NCBI RefSeq assembly: GCF_019703515.2
Contig: NC_059362.1
Coordinates: 47,441,092-47,505,091 of the forward strand
DNA length: 64,000 bases
Source: Myxocyprinus asiaticus
Lineage: Eukaryota > Chordata > Actinopteri > Cypriniformes > Catostomidae
Direction of reading: 5' to 3'
Part shown: one piece after another, positions 1-11,160 of the stretch
How positions within the stretch are numbered: the first letter of the stretch is position 1
How the letters are laid out: each line of letters starts with the position of its first letter
Translations under genes and position numbers: made by a program
Notes under the pieces: generated by a model
What the model was told of the DNA's origin: nothing
Database searches by the model: none
What the model saw: the letters and a program-made list of their open reading frames with translations, nothing else

Positions 1-2150
1 GATAGAATGAGACTGAAGAAATTAGCAATGACGTCGTTATAAAGAGTTTTCAGCATATTCATTGAAATCTAAATCCATGTAGAAATACACAATGATCCCA
101 TGATTTGGCAGTTTGTCAAAAATTGGCTGCTGGAAACATTTTGGAAGTTGAATAGTTCTGCTGGGTAAATGAGTAAACGATGGCAGAATTTTCATTTTTG
201 GGTAAACTATTCCTTTAAACCTCTTGGCAATTCATCCAGAGTTGGAACATCTTTTCTTGTCGTGAGCATATGAGAGGCTGAATGTGGTTGATGTCTGGCA
301 GATCTTTCTATGAGCTGGACAGATCCAAGCTTTTGAAGAGTTCTGGACTGCAGTGAGACTCTGGGTTCGTTGCTCTTTGTCCAATGGATTTTGGCTTTGC
401 TGGTTTTTGTAAATGGACTGGTTCCAAGCATGAGTGGTGTGTTGAACAGATCTCTCTCTCGCCTGCTGTGATGTGCTTCATGCAGACAGTGTAATGTGCC
501 AATCGCTCAGAAATCATCATTTCCCCAAAGCGCTGCCATTTCTGCCATCTGCTCATGAGGTGCCGATGCCAAACTCGCAGGGGCCCGACGCTTCAGAGAG
601 ACATGGTCATCCAACGGCTGATTAATCCTCAAATCTGCCCTGGCTTCCAAAGGCTTCCCAAAGGGACTTGTGCTGTTCTCTGTAGGTGTAATGAATCTGG
701 TCGTACACCAGACTGATTTCACCATGAATTCTGCAACAGTAGGTCGAAAGTTCTTCAGCTGAATTCAGTCTGTGTTTACCGAAATTTTAATCACTGCCCC
801 CAGTGGCCGCAGCAGTTATTGTTTTTGACTGAAATGTCCAGTCGTGTTTTTAGTAGTTAATGATGTAATACAGTCAGCAGGAATGTGTATTTTATTAACC
901 ATACACCCTAACCCAAACTCCAGCCCTATACCTAACCGTGAGTGGTGTAAGAACGAATTCTTAGAGGAAAAATGGGTTGCATGTGATTAGAACCCATGTC
1001 TCTGAGGCTGCTGACGCTACACACTATCAAAAAAATAGTAAACATAAAAATACAAAAAAAAAACAAAAATAGTTTTATTTGTCCCTACAGAAAATATGTT
1101 GCGAAACGCGGGGCTGCGGTGTCCGAAAACCTCAACACTCCTCTTCACTCTGCTGAAATCACACAATTACGTACTTGTGTAGGCTATATACTTTTCAAAT
1201 TGCTTCTTTCTCTTTTACATGTGTAAATAAACACTTGATAGCATGAAATGCTTGAGAAACACTGCATTAGTCCACATGCAACAGCCAGCGTTATCTGCAG
1301 TCTTTTTGTCTAATAGATTTTGGAATTTACATTAAAACTCTGTCACCTCTTCCAAAACAACAAAAAAACAGCAACATAAAAACTTGGAATGTGTGAACGA
1401 ATATAGAACTTATAATAAGGCTCACAGTCAGGACAGTGCAGACTCATAGTTTTTTTTTTGTCAATCGCATGGGATTAATATAACCTGGGGTTATTTTTAC
1501 CAGCCGTTTTGGTAAAAGATGCCATAATCTTTACCGGCTCAGGAACGCGACGTCCATAAAAAGTCTGGAAAAACTTGCATCAAGAATAAAGGTAATGTCA
1601 TTGTCTTTAAATAAATTGAGGAAACCCCGAGTCTCCTCATCACTTCAAAACTAGATTTTCTCGACATTTGATGTGTCGACATAGGATTTAAATGGAAAAG
1701 TATTATGTAGAAACTAATCTGCATGTCTATCAGCTTCATTTTGATGCGCTAAACTTTTTTTTTTTGCAAAAAAATCCATGGATGGAAACGTAGTTAATGT
1801 CAAGGTACTGGAACATTCGGTAGAAACATGTCGACCTCCTGTGTGATCATGTTGCGTAGAGGTAGAAATACTCTGAAATCTTTTCTGTGAGTTGTACCAG
1901 CAAACCATGAGATTTGGTTTGATCAGTTGTTTTGAACCCATTCAGAAAGTGTCCTGTGGAGCTGGCCGGCCATAGCAGGAGACTAGACAGCTCAGCAGAA
2001 GTAGAGTCCAGGCGAGATGACATCTGCAGGTCTGGTTTCATGAGAAACCTGTTCAACATCACCATGACAGAACCATGTTCTGAGAAGATCAATCTAGAAC
2101 CTTGATGACATGATGACACCAGTCCTACCATAGCTTAATCTGTCAAAAAT
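1..2150. other. Intronic sequence, no gene recognised
   Basis: This is AT-rich noncoding sequence upstream of the first recognisable mdga2 exon, presumably intron. I see no exon with MDGA-like coding sequence here. Short open frames on the minus strand around 207-725 have no recognisable domain. A stretch at 895-945 with CCTAACCC-like words resembles the interior of dispersed fish repeats rather than a telomere. Confidence 0.5.
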
Positions 2151-2174
2151 ACAGACATTGAAGCTAGACATGTA

Positions 2175-2400
2175 TTGACTCTATTTAAGACTATTCATAA
2201 AGGTTCTTCAATGGTTCTTTAGGTTCACCAAAAAAACCTTCTTCTTATCAAGAACCATTCTTGGCATTTTTTAGTTCTTTATAGATGTAAAAAAGTTATT
2301 GATGTTTCATTATCGGTTCTTTAGATCAATGTTTCATTTTTTGGGTTCTTTAAAGCACCAGAAAAGATTATTTCTAAAGAACTAGAGAATATACGGTTGT
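2175..2400. repeat. Dispersed GGTTCTT-rich repeat
   Basis: The block repeats the words AAAGGTTCTT, GGTTCTTTA and AAGAACC in both orientations, for example near 2200-2260 and 2325-2385, as seen in short nonautonomous DNA repeats of teleosts. No clear ends or target duplication could be fixed by eye. The family assignment is not made. Confidence 0.4.
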
Positions 2401-2949
2401 CATTACCATATACAGTAAATAAATGGACATTAAATATATTGAAGTATTATAAATATTTTACATATTTTATTATATTTTCTACATACAGTAAAAGTAGGAG
2501 AGCCATTTCTTTGATGGACACTTGATTAGAAATTGCCAGATCTGTGATCACCTTACTATGTTTTATGGAAGTGTTGTCATTGTAATACTTTTCACTCTGC
2601 ATTGTAGTTTGTCATAGTGTTCCTAAACAAAAGCACATGACAGCTTCAGCCTGACAACATGTGTCCAGACAGGATGTTTTGTATTAAAATGCCCATCTAT
2701 GCTTTGTTAGCATTCGTTTCTGGGGGGACTTTAATTTAAGGCTCGAGTAGTTTCCACTGATAATGAGATTCATCCATCAGTTCAAGTTCTTTCTCAGATT
2801 GTATGACTATAATCAATAAAGCTCTCAGTAGAGTGTCATCATGACATATGCTGAGCTGTGACACCACATTCATCTCTCTACAACACTCATCATCACTTCA
2901 TCCCTTCATCGTGCCTGTTTTTTATCCTATCTCTTGTTTTTAATAAAAT

Positions 2950-4012
2950 ATACACCGATGAGCAAAAACATTATGGCCACTCACAGGTGAATCGAATAAT
3001 GTTGAGCATCTCCTAACAAGGCCAGATGACTGGGTGAGAGCATCTCTGAAACGGCAAGGCTTGTGGGGTGTTCCCGGTCAGCAGTAGTGAGCACCTACCG
3101 ACAGTGGTCTGAGGAGGGACAAACCACAGTCTGGCGAAAGGGTGTTGGGCGCCCAAGGCTCATTGATGTGCGAGGGCAACGAAGACTATTCCGTCTGGTC
3201 TGAACCGACAGAAGGTCTAATGTGGTACAAGTCACAGAACATTTTATTGATGGTTACGGGAGGAATGTGTCACAACACACAGTGCATCGCACCCTGCTGT
3301 CAGAGTGCCCACGATGACCCCTGTCCACCATCGAAAGCACCCACAATGCATGCGAGCGAGCGTCAGAAATGGACCTTGGAGCAGTGGAAGCAGGTTGCCT
3401 GGTCTGATGACTCATCACGTGGATGGCTGTGTACGTGTGAGCCTTTTACCTGGGGAAGTGATGGCACCAGGATGCACTGTGAGAAGACGACAAGCTGGTG
3501 GAGGCAGTGTGATGCTCTGGACAATGTTCTGCTGGGAAACTTTGGGTCCGGCCATTTATGTGGACATCAATTTGACACGTGCCTCCTACCTAAAAATCAT
3601 TGAAGAGCAGGTACACCCCTTCATGGCAATGGTATTCCCTGATGGCAGTGGCCTCTTTCAGCAGGATAATGTGCCCTGCCACACTGCACACATTGTTCGG
3701 GAATGGTTTGAGGAACTTGAAGAGTTCAAGGTGTTCAAGGTGTTGCCCTGGCTTCCAAATTCCCCAGATCTCAATCCGATTGATCATCTATGGGATGTGC
3801 AGGACCAACAAGTCCAATCCATGGTGGCTCCACCTTGAATCTTACATGACTTGAAGGATCTGCTGCTAATGTCTTGGTGTCAGATACCACAGGACACCTT
3901 CAGGGGTCTTGTAGAGTCCATGCCTCAGCGGGTCTGTGCTGTTTTGGCGGCACACTGAGGACCAAAAGCATATTAGGCTGGTGGTCATAATGTTTTGGCT
4001 CATCCATTTATA
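2950..4012 (+). mobile_element. Decayed Tc1/mariner element
   Basis: The two ends form imperfect inverted repeats: TGAGCAAAAACATTATGGCC at 2959-2978 pairs with the reverse complement of GGTCATAATGTTTTGGCTCA near 3983-4002, and the flanks are TA-rich as expected for TA-target Tc1 elements. The roughly 1.06-kb length is shorter than the usual 1.3-1.6 kb. The interior holds a frame-broken transposase. It lies in an mdga2 intron. Confidence 0.85.
3010..3960 (+). pseudogene. Tc1-like transposase pseudogene
   Basis: The longest open part (3305-3838, 177 codons) carries the C-terminal catalytic half, with FQQDNVPCH followed by NSPDLNPIDHLWD, matching the second and third acidic sites of Tc1 transposases. 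The third site reads Asp instead of the usual Glu, and it is 38 rather than 34 residues from the preceding Asp. A short local duplication (KVFKV) probably explains part of that. The N-terminal DNA-binding half, recognisable upstream as DWVRASLKRQGLW, is in other frames with stops. The gene cannot make a full enzyme. Confidence 0.85.
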
Positions 4013-4028
4013 TAGCGTTCATACAGAG

Positions 4029-4221
4029 CAGGGATGTCAAACTCGGTTCCTAGAGGGCCACAGTCCAGCAGAATTTAGCTCCAACCTTAATTAAACACAT
4101 CTGAAGCAGCTAATCAAGGTCTTCAGGAGTGCTTGAAGATTACAAGGAGGCATTTTGGAGCAGGGCTGGAACTAAACTCTGCAGAGCTGTGGCCCTCCAG
4201 GAACTGAGTTTGACACCCCTG
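4029..4221. mobile_element. hAT-like MITE with 8-bp target duplication
   Basis: The element starts CAGGGATGTCAAACTC and ends with the reverse complement of CAGGGGTGTCAAACTC, giving long terminal inverted repeats in a 193-bp element. It is flanked by ATACAGAG (4021-4028) and ATATAGAG (4222-4229), an 8-bp target duplication with one mismatch, which points to the hAT superfamily. It has no coding capacity. Confidence 0.85.
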
Positions 4222-4229
4222 ATATAGAG

Positions 4230-4850
4230 TATTAGCTGATAAATTAAATGCTTCTGAGATGAAAGTAGCTTTAAAAGCAAGTCTTCAGACAGAGACAAGA
4301 AGATTTCACAGATCAATCTTAAATTGCATAGATAAAATAAAAATACATTTAGCACAAAAATGTAGTTGTAGTTGTCTCATTCATTCCTAAATTTGATTTT
4401 TTTTTATAAGCCTTAACTCTGGAATTGTATTAATGTCCAGCAGTTTTTGAGAAGGGAAATAGTAACTTTTTTAAGTAGAAATCGCTTTGAAAACCGATAA
4501 TCATCGACATTCAGAGTATTCATCCACTTATTGACCACTTCAGTCTGAGTACACTGAAGAACAGAGTTGAAGAATAGACTCTGATTCACCTTTACACACA
4601 TCTCTCTCTGTTGAAGAAGGTTCACAGTAGTGATTTTCTCTGCAAGTCTTACACAGAATTGAACATTGAGCTTTTAAAGCTGCTGGAACAATAACAGGTT
4701 ATTTGCTGCTGCACACTTGAGAAGTTTAACTGTTCAGAAGCTTCAACAATGTTTGAAAAGAAGTAATGTTTTGATTGAGAGTCAGATTTTTATGGACATG
4801 AACTCTCCTCTCTTACTGCTAATTATTCTGAAAATCTGATGTCTGACCAT
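4230..4850. other. Intronic sequence without recognised features
   Basis: AT-rich single-copy-looking sequence lies between the hAT MITE and the minisatellite. Short open frames on the minus strand show no family signature. I see nothing else supportable. Confidence 0.5.
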
Positions 4851-4854
4851 TTAG

Positions 4855-7245
4855 GGTGTTCTGGGTTGTTGCTAGGATGTTGCTAGGGTGTTGGTATATG
4901 GTTGCTAGGGTGTTGCAGTGTGGTTGATAGGGTGTTCTGGGTATTTGTTTTACTGTTGCTACACAGGTCAATAAGGTGATCTGGGTGGTTGCTAGGATGT
5001 TGCTATATTGTTGCTATGGTGTTGGTATATGGTTGCTAGGGTGTTGATATGTGGTTGCTAGGGTGTTCTGGGTGGTTGTTTGACCTTTGCTGTGCAGGTC
5101 ATCAAGGTGATCTGCGTGGTTGCTAGGATGTTGCTACATATTGTTGCTAGGGTGTTGGTATATGGTTGCTAGGGTGTTGCTATGTGGTTGCAAGGGTGTT
5201 CTGGGCAGTTGTTTGACCATTGCTATGCAGGTCACTAAGGTAGTCTGGGTGGTTGCTAGGATGTTGCTATATCATTGCTTGGGTGTTGGTATATGGTTGC
5301 TAGGGTGTTGCTATGTGGTTGCTAGGGTGTTCTGGGTGGTTGTTTGACCATTGCTATGCAGGTCAATAAGGTGATCTGGGTGGTTGCTAGGATGTTGCTA
5401 TATTGTTGCTATGGTGTTGGTATAGGGTTGCTATTGTGTTGGAATATGGTTGCTAGGGTGTTGCTAAGTGGTTGTTAGGGTGTTCTGGGTGGTTGTTTGA
5501 CCTTTGCTATGCAGGTCACCAAGGTGATCTGCGTGGTTGCTAGGATGTTGCTACATATTGTTGCTAGGGTGTTGGTATATGGTTGCTAGGGTGTTGCTAT
5601 GTGGTTGCTAGGGTGTTCTGGGTGGTTGTTTGACCATTGCTATGCAGGTCAATAAGGTGATCTGGGTGGTTGCTAGGATGTTGCTATATTGTTGCTATGG
5701 TGTTGGTATAGGGTTGGTATTGTGTTGGTATATGGTTGCTAGGGTGTTGCTATGTGGTTGTTAGGGTGTTCTGGGTGGTTGTTTGACCTTTGCTATGCAG
5801 GTCACCAAGGTGATCTGCGTGGTTGCTAGGATGTTGTTACATATTTTTGCTAGGGTGTTTTTATATGGTTGCTAGAGTGTTGCTATGTGGTTGCAAGGGT
5901 GTTCTGGGCAGTTGTTTGACCATTGCTATGCAGGTCAATAAGGTGATCTGGGTGGTTTCTAGGATGTTGCTATATTGTTGCTTGGGTGTTGGTATATGGT
6001 TGCTAGGGTGTTGCTATATGGTTACAAGGGTGTTCTGGGCAGTTGTTTGACCGTTGCTTTGCAGGTCACTAAGGTGATCTGGATGGTTGCTAGGATTTTG
6101 CTATATTGTTGCTATGGTGTTGGTATATGTTGCCAGTGTGTTGGTATATGGTTGCTGGGGTGTTGCTATGTGGCTGCATGGGTGTTCTGGGCAGTTGTTT
6201 GACTGTTGCTATACAGGTCACTAAGGTAGTCTGGGTGGTTAATAGGATGTTGCTATATCGTTGCTTGGGTGTTGGTATATGGTTGCTAGGGTGTTGCTAT
6301 GTGGCTGCATGGGTGTTCTGGGCAGTTGTTTGACTGTTGCTATGCAGGTCACTAAGGTAGTCTGGGTGGTTAATAGGATGTTGCTATATCGTTGCTTGGG
6401 TGTTGGTATATGGTTGCTAGGGTGTTGCTATGTGGTTGTTAGGGTGTTCTGGGTGGTTGTTTGACCATCGCTATGCAGGTCAATAAGGTGATCTGGGTGG
6501 TTGCTAGGATGTTGCAACATATCATAGCTAGGGTGTTGGTATATGGTTGCTAGGGGGTTGCTATGTGGTTACAAGGGTGTTCTGGGCAGTTGTTTGACTG
6601 TTGCTATGCAGGTCACTAAGGTGATCTGGATGGTTGCTTGGATTTTGCTATATTGTTGCAATGGTGTTGGTATATGTTGCTTGTGTGTTGGTATATGGTT
6701 GCTAGGGTGTTGCTATGTGGTTGCAAGGGTGTTCTGAGTGGTTGTTTGACCATTGCTATGCAGATCATTAAGGTGATCTGGGTAGTTGCTAGGATGTTGT
6801 TATATTGTTGCTAGGGTGTTGGAATATGGTTGCTAGGGTTTTGCTATGTTGTTGCTAGTGTGTTATGGGTGGTTGTTTGACCATTGCAATGCAGGTCACT
6901 AAGATGATCTGGGTGGTTGCAGGGATGTTGCTATATTGTTGCTAGGGTGTTGTTTTATGGTTGCTAGGGTGTTTCTATGCCATTGCTATGGTGTTGCTAT
7001 ACAGTTGCTAGGGTATTATGAGTGGTTGTTTGACCATTGCTATGCAGGTCTCCAAGGTGATCTGTGTGGTTGCTAGCATTTTGCTACATAGCATTGCTAG
7101 GGTATTGGTATATGGTTGTTAGGGTCTTGCTATGTGGTGACTAGGGTGTTCTGGATGGTTGTTTGACCGTTGCTATGTAGGTGACTAAGGTGATCTGGGT
7201 GGTTGCTAGGATGTTGCTATATGGTTGCAAGGGTGTTGCTATGCA
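4855..7245 (+). repeat. 2.4-kb GT-rich minisatellite, 131/152-bp unit
   Basis: A long tandem array has the consensus words TTGCTAGGGTGTTG, CTGGGTGGTTG and TTTGACCATTGCTATGCAGG. Taking the GACC/GACT after TTGTTT as anchor, copies fall at 5082, 5215, 5346, 5499, 5632, 5785, 5918, 6049, 6201, 6332, 6463, 6596, 6748, 6879, 7032 and 7165. Spacings are either 131-133 or 152-153 bp, so some units carry one extra block of about 21 bp (GTTGCTAGGGTGTTGGTATAT type). The array is intronic. Its open frames are a by-product of the repeat. Confidence 0.95.
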
Positions 7246-8247
7246 GTCTTTCTTTAAAGCTCAAAGTAAATGTTCTCCTTATTTGTTGTCCTCAAAAACA
7301 GTATGATAACAGTATCATAATTCAAGTGTAATTTATTTATTTGGTGTCCAACACATCTGAATGTCACCTCAAATTAAAGCCAAATTATAATTTACATCAG
7401 AACGGTCTTAGTTTCCCCCTGAGACAGCAGGAGCTGAATTACTGAGGCCTTTTTTCATCTTTCCTTTGTTTTTGCACTCATATTTTTGTTGTGGAGAGGC
7501 CCAGTGCTCAAACAGACTCCTGATGGGATAAAGATGGCCCTCTTAACATCCCGCGAGGTTAAATATGTACATCATTAGGAGGGTCTGGCCTCTGCAGTCA
7601 TATAATAACTCACAGCTGACATGAACACTAGCGGCAGGTTTATGAGCTAGCTTACAGACATCAGGAGCTCTTCATTCCCGCACGTCAATACAGCCACAAC
7701 TCTATCTGTGGTTTCATCAGCACCCACCGCACAGACAGTAACTCTCCCGCCAATGACCAGCTGCATACAACAGTGCTGAAATGCGAGCAGCTCTGCAGGA
7801 GATCTCCTGTAGAAAGCAGTGTTTTACTGTATGGTTTTTATGTTGATTTATGTGCTAATTGCTTCTTTGAATTTTAGTTTGTTCTACAAAGTCAACATTG
7901 AATAAAAATTTACTGTTTACTTTCTTAATCCATGTTTCTGGTCGTATTGTGAGCGATTCATCTGTGCAAGTTATTCCAAAGAAAAACAAAGTTTGTCTTT
8001 ATAATCTTTCATCATTATGTTATAACTTGCTTTTATTTTCAGCTGACACCATCAACCCCTTTATTTTTAGCCACCTGTCATACAGAGACACTTTACATTA
8101 TTCTCATTTTTCAAATCCTGTTACACTTAGAAGTAGAGAGGTAAAAGAGGTTGCAAACGCATTTCTAAACACCCAATAAGTGCCATCACTATGGGAATGT
8201 GGATGATCATGTATTAATGTGCTATTAATTGTATTTTCTCTGTGCAG
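7246..8247. other. Intron with acceptor of first visible exon
   Basis: Apparently repeat-poor sequence of higher complexity at about 7400-7800 precedes the exon. The 3' splice site is the pyrimidine-rich TTTTCTCTGTGCAG ending at 8247. No exon is recognised in this stretch. Confidence 0.55.
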
Positions 8248-8396
8248 GTAAAGCGTATGCTCCTGAGTTTTACTATGACACCTACAGCCCGCTGTGGCAG
8301 AACAGACCACGTGTTTACGGATATAAATTACAGTGGACACAGATGAATCCAAACGCTGTGGATCGCATCATGGTTTACCGCCTCGGCATACGACAG
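8248..8396 (+). CDS. mdga2 exon: FNIII-like domain, first half
   Basis: This exon codes for a peptide beginning [17 protein letters not shown] and ending VYRLGIRQ, which I recognise as the fibronectin-III-like region between the Ig domains and the MAM domain of MDGA proteins. MDGA2 is a GPI-anchored neuronal surface protein that binds neuroligins and limits neurexin-dependent synapse formation (family knowledge). The exon is 149 nt, enters in phase 1 (its first two bases, GT, complete a Gly codon) and leaves in phase 0. Splice signals are TGTGCAG before and GTGAGC after. The upstream exons for signal peptide and Ig domains are outside the window. MDGA2 is preferred over MDGA1 because of the downstream MAM exons. 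Confidence 0.92.
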
Positions 8397-8789
8397 GTGA
8401 GCTGTCAAACTTCACATTTTGAGCTAAAACATTTATTTATAACCTTAACTATGCAGGAGAAGAACAGAGAAATAAATATGTTAGCATTGTTTAGCATTGT
8501 TGTTTAGCATTTTTTCATTTAACAGGGTTCATTAAAGCAATGAGCCATGAAAGGTTGTATGTGTAATTTTAACACATTTTAGGAATGTTGCTTTGTGAAT
8601 TGGTGGCAACATAATAAAATGTATCAATGATATAATTTATAACCTACAGTAAGGGTACATAACTATGGTACCTGATGGAAGATTTTTTTTATTATTATAA
8701 ATACAGTACCAAGTAAAAGTATGTGAACCCTTTGGAATTACCTGAATGTATAAATTTGCCTTAATGTTAGACAAACTGTCTATAAATGG

Positions 8790-9305
8790 AGATGATTTAG
8801 TACTGTGGCTACTCTTCCTAGAAGTGGCTGTCCAGCCAAGATAACTCAAAGGGCATACCGCAGAATGCTCAATGAGGTGTGGCAGGATATCATGAAAGAA
8901 GCTGCTGCTTTACAACAAAAACATTGCTGCGCGCCTGAAGTTTGCCAAAGACCAAGTTTATCAAGATATCCTACAGGATAACATCAGGGTGGCTGTGTGC
9001 CAGCTGAAGCTCAGTAGAAGTTGATGCAGCAGGACAATAACCCTAAACATCAAAGTAAATACACTACTGAATGGCTTAAAATAAAAAGAAAATGCACCTT
9101 TTGGAGTGTCCCAGTCAGAGACCTTAACCCAATAGAGATGCTGTGGAATGACCTCAAGAAAGCCATTCACACCAGACATCCTAAGAATATGGAATAAGGA
9201 AAAATTATCCAACATTCCTTCTGAACGTTGTGCAGGTCTAATCCGCAGCTACCGGACACACTTGGTTGAGGTTATTGCTGCCAAAGGAGGGTCAACCTGT
9301 TATTA
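8790..9305 (+). pseudogene. Internally deleted Tc1 transposase remnant
   Basis: On the + strand, pieces of a Tc1 transposase can be read in shifting frames: a segment reading GHSS(x)SGCPAKIT-like, then FAKDQ, then the catalytic end RDLNPIEMLWNDLKKAIHTRH, and a terminus resembling AAKGGSTCY. The first third of the gene, including the helix-turn-helix DNA-binding part, is missing, and stops interrupt the rest. It belongs to the outer, older element and is non-functional. Confidence 0.8.
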
Positions 9306-9429
9306 AATCCAAGGGTTCACTTACTTTTTCCACAGCACTTTGAATGTTTAATGGGATGTGTTCAATAAAGACATGAAAGATTATAATTATTTGTGTGTTG
9401 TTAGTTTAAGCACATTGTGTTTGTCTATA

Positions 9430-11061
9430 CAGTTGTGCTCAAAAGTTTGCATACCCTGGCAGAAATTGTGACATTTTGGCATTGATTTTGAAAATATGAC
9501 TGATCATGCAAAAAAACTGTCTTTTATTTAAGGATAGTGATCATATGAAGCCATTTATTATCACATAGTTGTTTGGCTCCTTTTTAAATTATAATGATAA
9601 CAGAAATCACCCAAATGGCCCTGATCAAAAGTTTACACAACCTTGAATGTTTGGCCTTGTTACAGACACACAAGGTGACACATACAGGTTTAAATGGCAA
9701 TTAAAGGTTAATTTCCCACACCTGTGGCTTTTTAAATTGCAATTAGTGTCTGTGTATCAATAGTCAATGAGTTTGTTAGCTCTCACGTGGATGCACTGAG
9801 CAGGCTAGATACTGAGCCATGGGGAGCAGAAAAGAACTGTCAAAAGACCTGCTTAACAAGGTAATGGAACTTTATACAGATGGAAAAGGATATAAAAAGA
9901 TATCCAAAGCCTTGAAAATGCCAGTCAGTACTGTTCAATCACTTATTAAGAAGTGGAAAATTCAGAGATCTCTTGATACCAAGCCAAGGTCAGGTAGACC
10001 AAGAAAGATTTCAGCCACAACTGCCAGAAGAATTGTTCAGGATACAAAGAAAACCCCACAGGTAACCTCAGGAGAAATACAGGCTGCTCTGGAAAAAGAT
10101 GGTGTGGTTGTTTCAAGGAGCACAATACGACGATACTGGAACAAAAATGAGCTGCATGGTCGAGTTGCCAGAAAGAAGACTTTACTGCGCCAATGCCACA
10201 AAAAAGCCCGGTTACAATATGCCCGACAACATCTTGACACGCCTCACAGCTTCTGGCACACTGTAATTTGGAGTGATGAGACCAAAATAGAGCTTTATGG
10301 TCACAACCATAAGCGCTATGTTTGGAGAGGGGTCAACAAGGCCTATAGTGAAAAGAATACCATCCCGACTGTGAAGCATGGTGGTGACTCACTGATGTTT
10401 TGGGGGTGTGTGAGCTCTAAAGGCACGGGGAATCTTGTGAAAATTGATAGCAAGATGAATTCAGCATGTTATCAGAAAATACTGGCAGACAATTTGCATT
10501 CTTCTGCACGAAAGCTGCGCATGGGACGATCTTGGACTTTCCAGCATGACAATGATCCTGAACACAAGGTCAAGTTGACCCTCCAGTGGTTACAGCAGAA
10601 AAAGGTGAAGGTTCTGGAGTGGCCATCACAGTCTCCTGACCTTAATATCATCGAGCCACTCTGGAGAGATCTCAAACGTGCGGTTCATGCAAGACGACCA
10701 AAGACTTTGCATGAACTGGAGGCATTTTGCCAAGACGAATGGGCAGCTATACCACCTGCAAGAATTTGGGGCCTCATAGACAACTATTACAAAAGACTGC
10801 ACGCTGTCATTGATGCTAAAGGGGGCAACACACAGTATTAAGAACTAAGGGTATGCAGACTTTTGAACAGGGGTCATTTCATTTTTTTCTTTGTTGCCAT
10901 GTTTTGTTTTATGACTGTGCCATTCTGTTATAACCTACAGTTGAATATGAATCCCAGAAGAAATAAAAGAAATGTGTTTTGCCTGCTCACTCATGTTTTC
11001 TTTAAAAATGGTACATATATTACCAATTCTCCAAGGGTATGCAAACTTCTGAGCACAACTG
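9430..11061 (+). mobile_element. Full-length Tc1 element with IR/DR ends
   Basis: The ends are CAGTTGTGCTCAAAAGTTTG (9430-9449) and the reverse complement of AAACTTCTGAGCACAACTG (11043-11061), in a 1632-bp element. Inner direct-repeat-like copies occur at about 9620-9645 (GATCAAAAGTTTACACAACC) and 10848-10868 (GGGTATGCAGACTTTTGAAC), giving the IR/DR arrangement of Sleeping-Beauty-type fish Tc1 elements. The left flank is TA (9428-9429); the right flank reads CA, a likely mutated TA. It interrupts the older Tc1 and encodes an intact transposase. Confidence 0.95.
9819..10841 (+). CDS. Intact Tc1-like DD34E transposase, 340 aa
   Basis: This gene encodes the cut-and-paste transposase of the inner Tc1 element, which would bind the inverted repeats and insert into TA. 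The frame is complete from ATG to TAA, with the usual length for the family. The N-terminal paired-like DNA-binding region covers roughly residues 1-110, with two helix-turn-helix parts separated by a GRPR motif (SGRPRKI near residue 60). The catalytic triad is visible as D153 (WSDETK), D244 (QHDNDPEH) and E279 (LNIIEPLW), with exactly 34 residues between the last two. The C-terminus ends AKGGNTQY, typical for fish Tc1. The H-D-N-D-P-E-H and N-I-I-E variants differ slightly from the common QQDNDPKH and NPIE forms. Activity cannot be judged from sequence alone. Confidence 0.95.
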   Translation: MGSRKELSKDLLNKVMELYTDGKGYKKISKALKMPVSTVQSLIKKWKIQRSLDTKPRSGRPRKISATTARRIVQDTKKTPQVTSGEIQAALEKDGVVVSRSTIRRYWNKNELHGRVARKKTLLRQCHKKARLQYARQHLDTPHSFWHTVIWSDETKIELYGHNHKRYVWRGVNKAYSEKNTIPTVKHGGDSLMFWGCVSSKGTGNLVKIDSKMNSACYQKILADNLHSSARKLRMGRSWTFQHDNDPEHKVKLTLQWLQQKKVKVLEWPSQSPDLNIIEPLWRDLKRAVHARRPKTLHELEAFCQDEWAAIPPARIWGLIDNYYKRLHAVIDAKGGNTQY

Positions 11062-11160
11062 CACTTGTGACTGATGAAGATGAGATCACATTTTATGACC
11101 AATTAATGTAGAAAACCAGCTAATTCCAAAAGGTTCACATACTTTTCCTTGCCACTCTAT

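Larger units (their letters stand above)
8702..11160 (+). mobile_element. Older Tc1 element, split by a second Tc1
   Basis: Outer inverted repeats are CAGTACCAAGTAAAAGTATG at about 8703-8722 and the reverse complement of GGCAAGGAAAAGTATGTGAA ending near 11159, both followed inward by CC(T)TTTGGAATTA. The left part (8702-9429) carries a deleted, stop-filled transposase remnant (about 8790-9300; residual words RDLNPIEMLWNDLKK and FAKDQV). The right part (11062-11160) carries the other end. The missing middle coding sequence shows the element was already internally deleted, and the inner Tc1 later inserted at a TA. Confidence 0.88.

Noticed and set aside
207..725. Minus-strand frames near the window start
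   Set aside because: No family signature and no splice context.
5120..6737. Repeated ~75-codon frames (MLGCCY-type) in the minisatellite
   Set aside because: They recur because the repeat unit happens to lack stops in one frame; no conserved protein.
4855..7245. CRISPR-like or satellite array
   Set aside because: Repeats are contiguous without unique spacers, and the DNA is vertebrate; it is a minisatellite.
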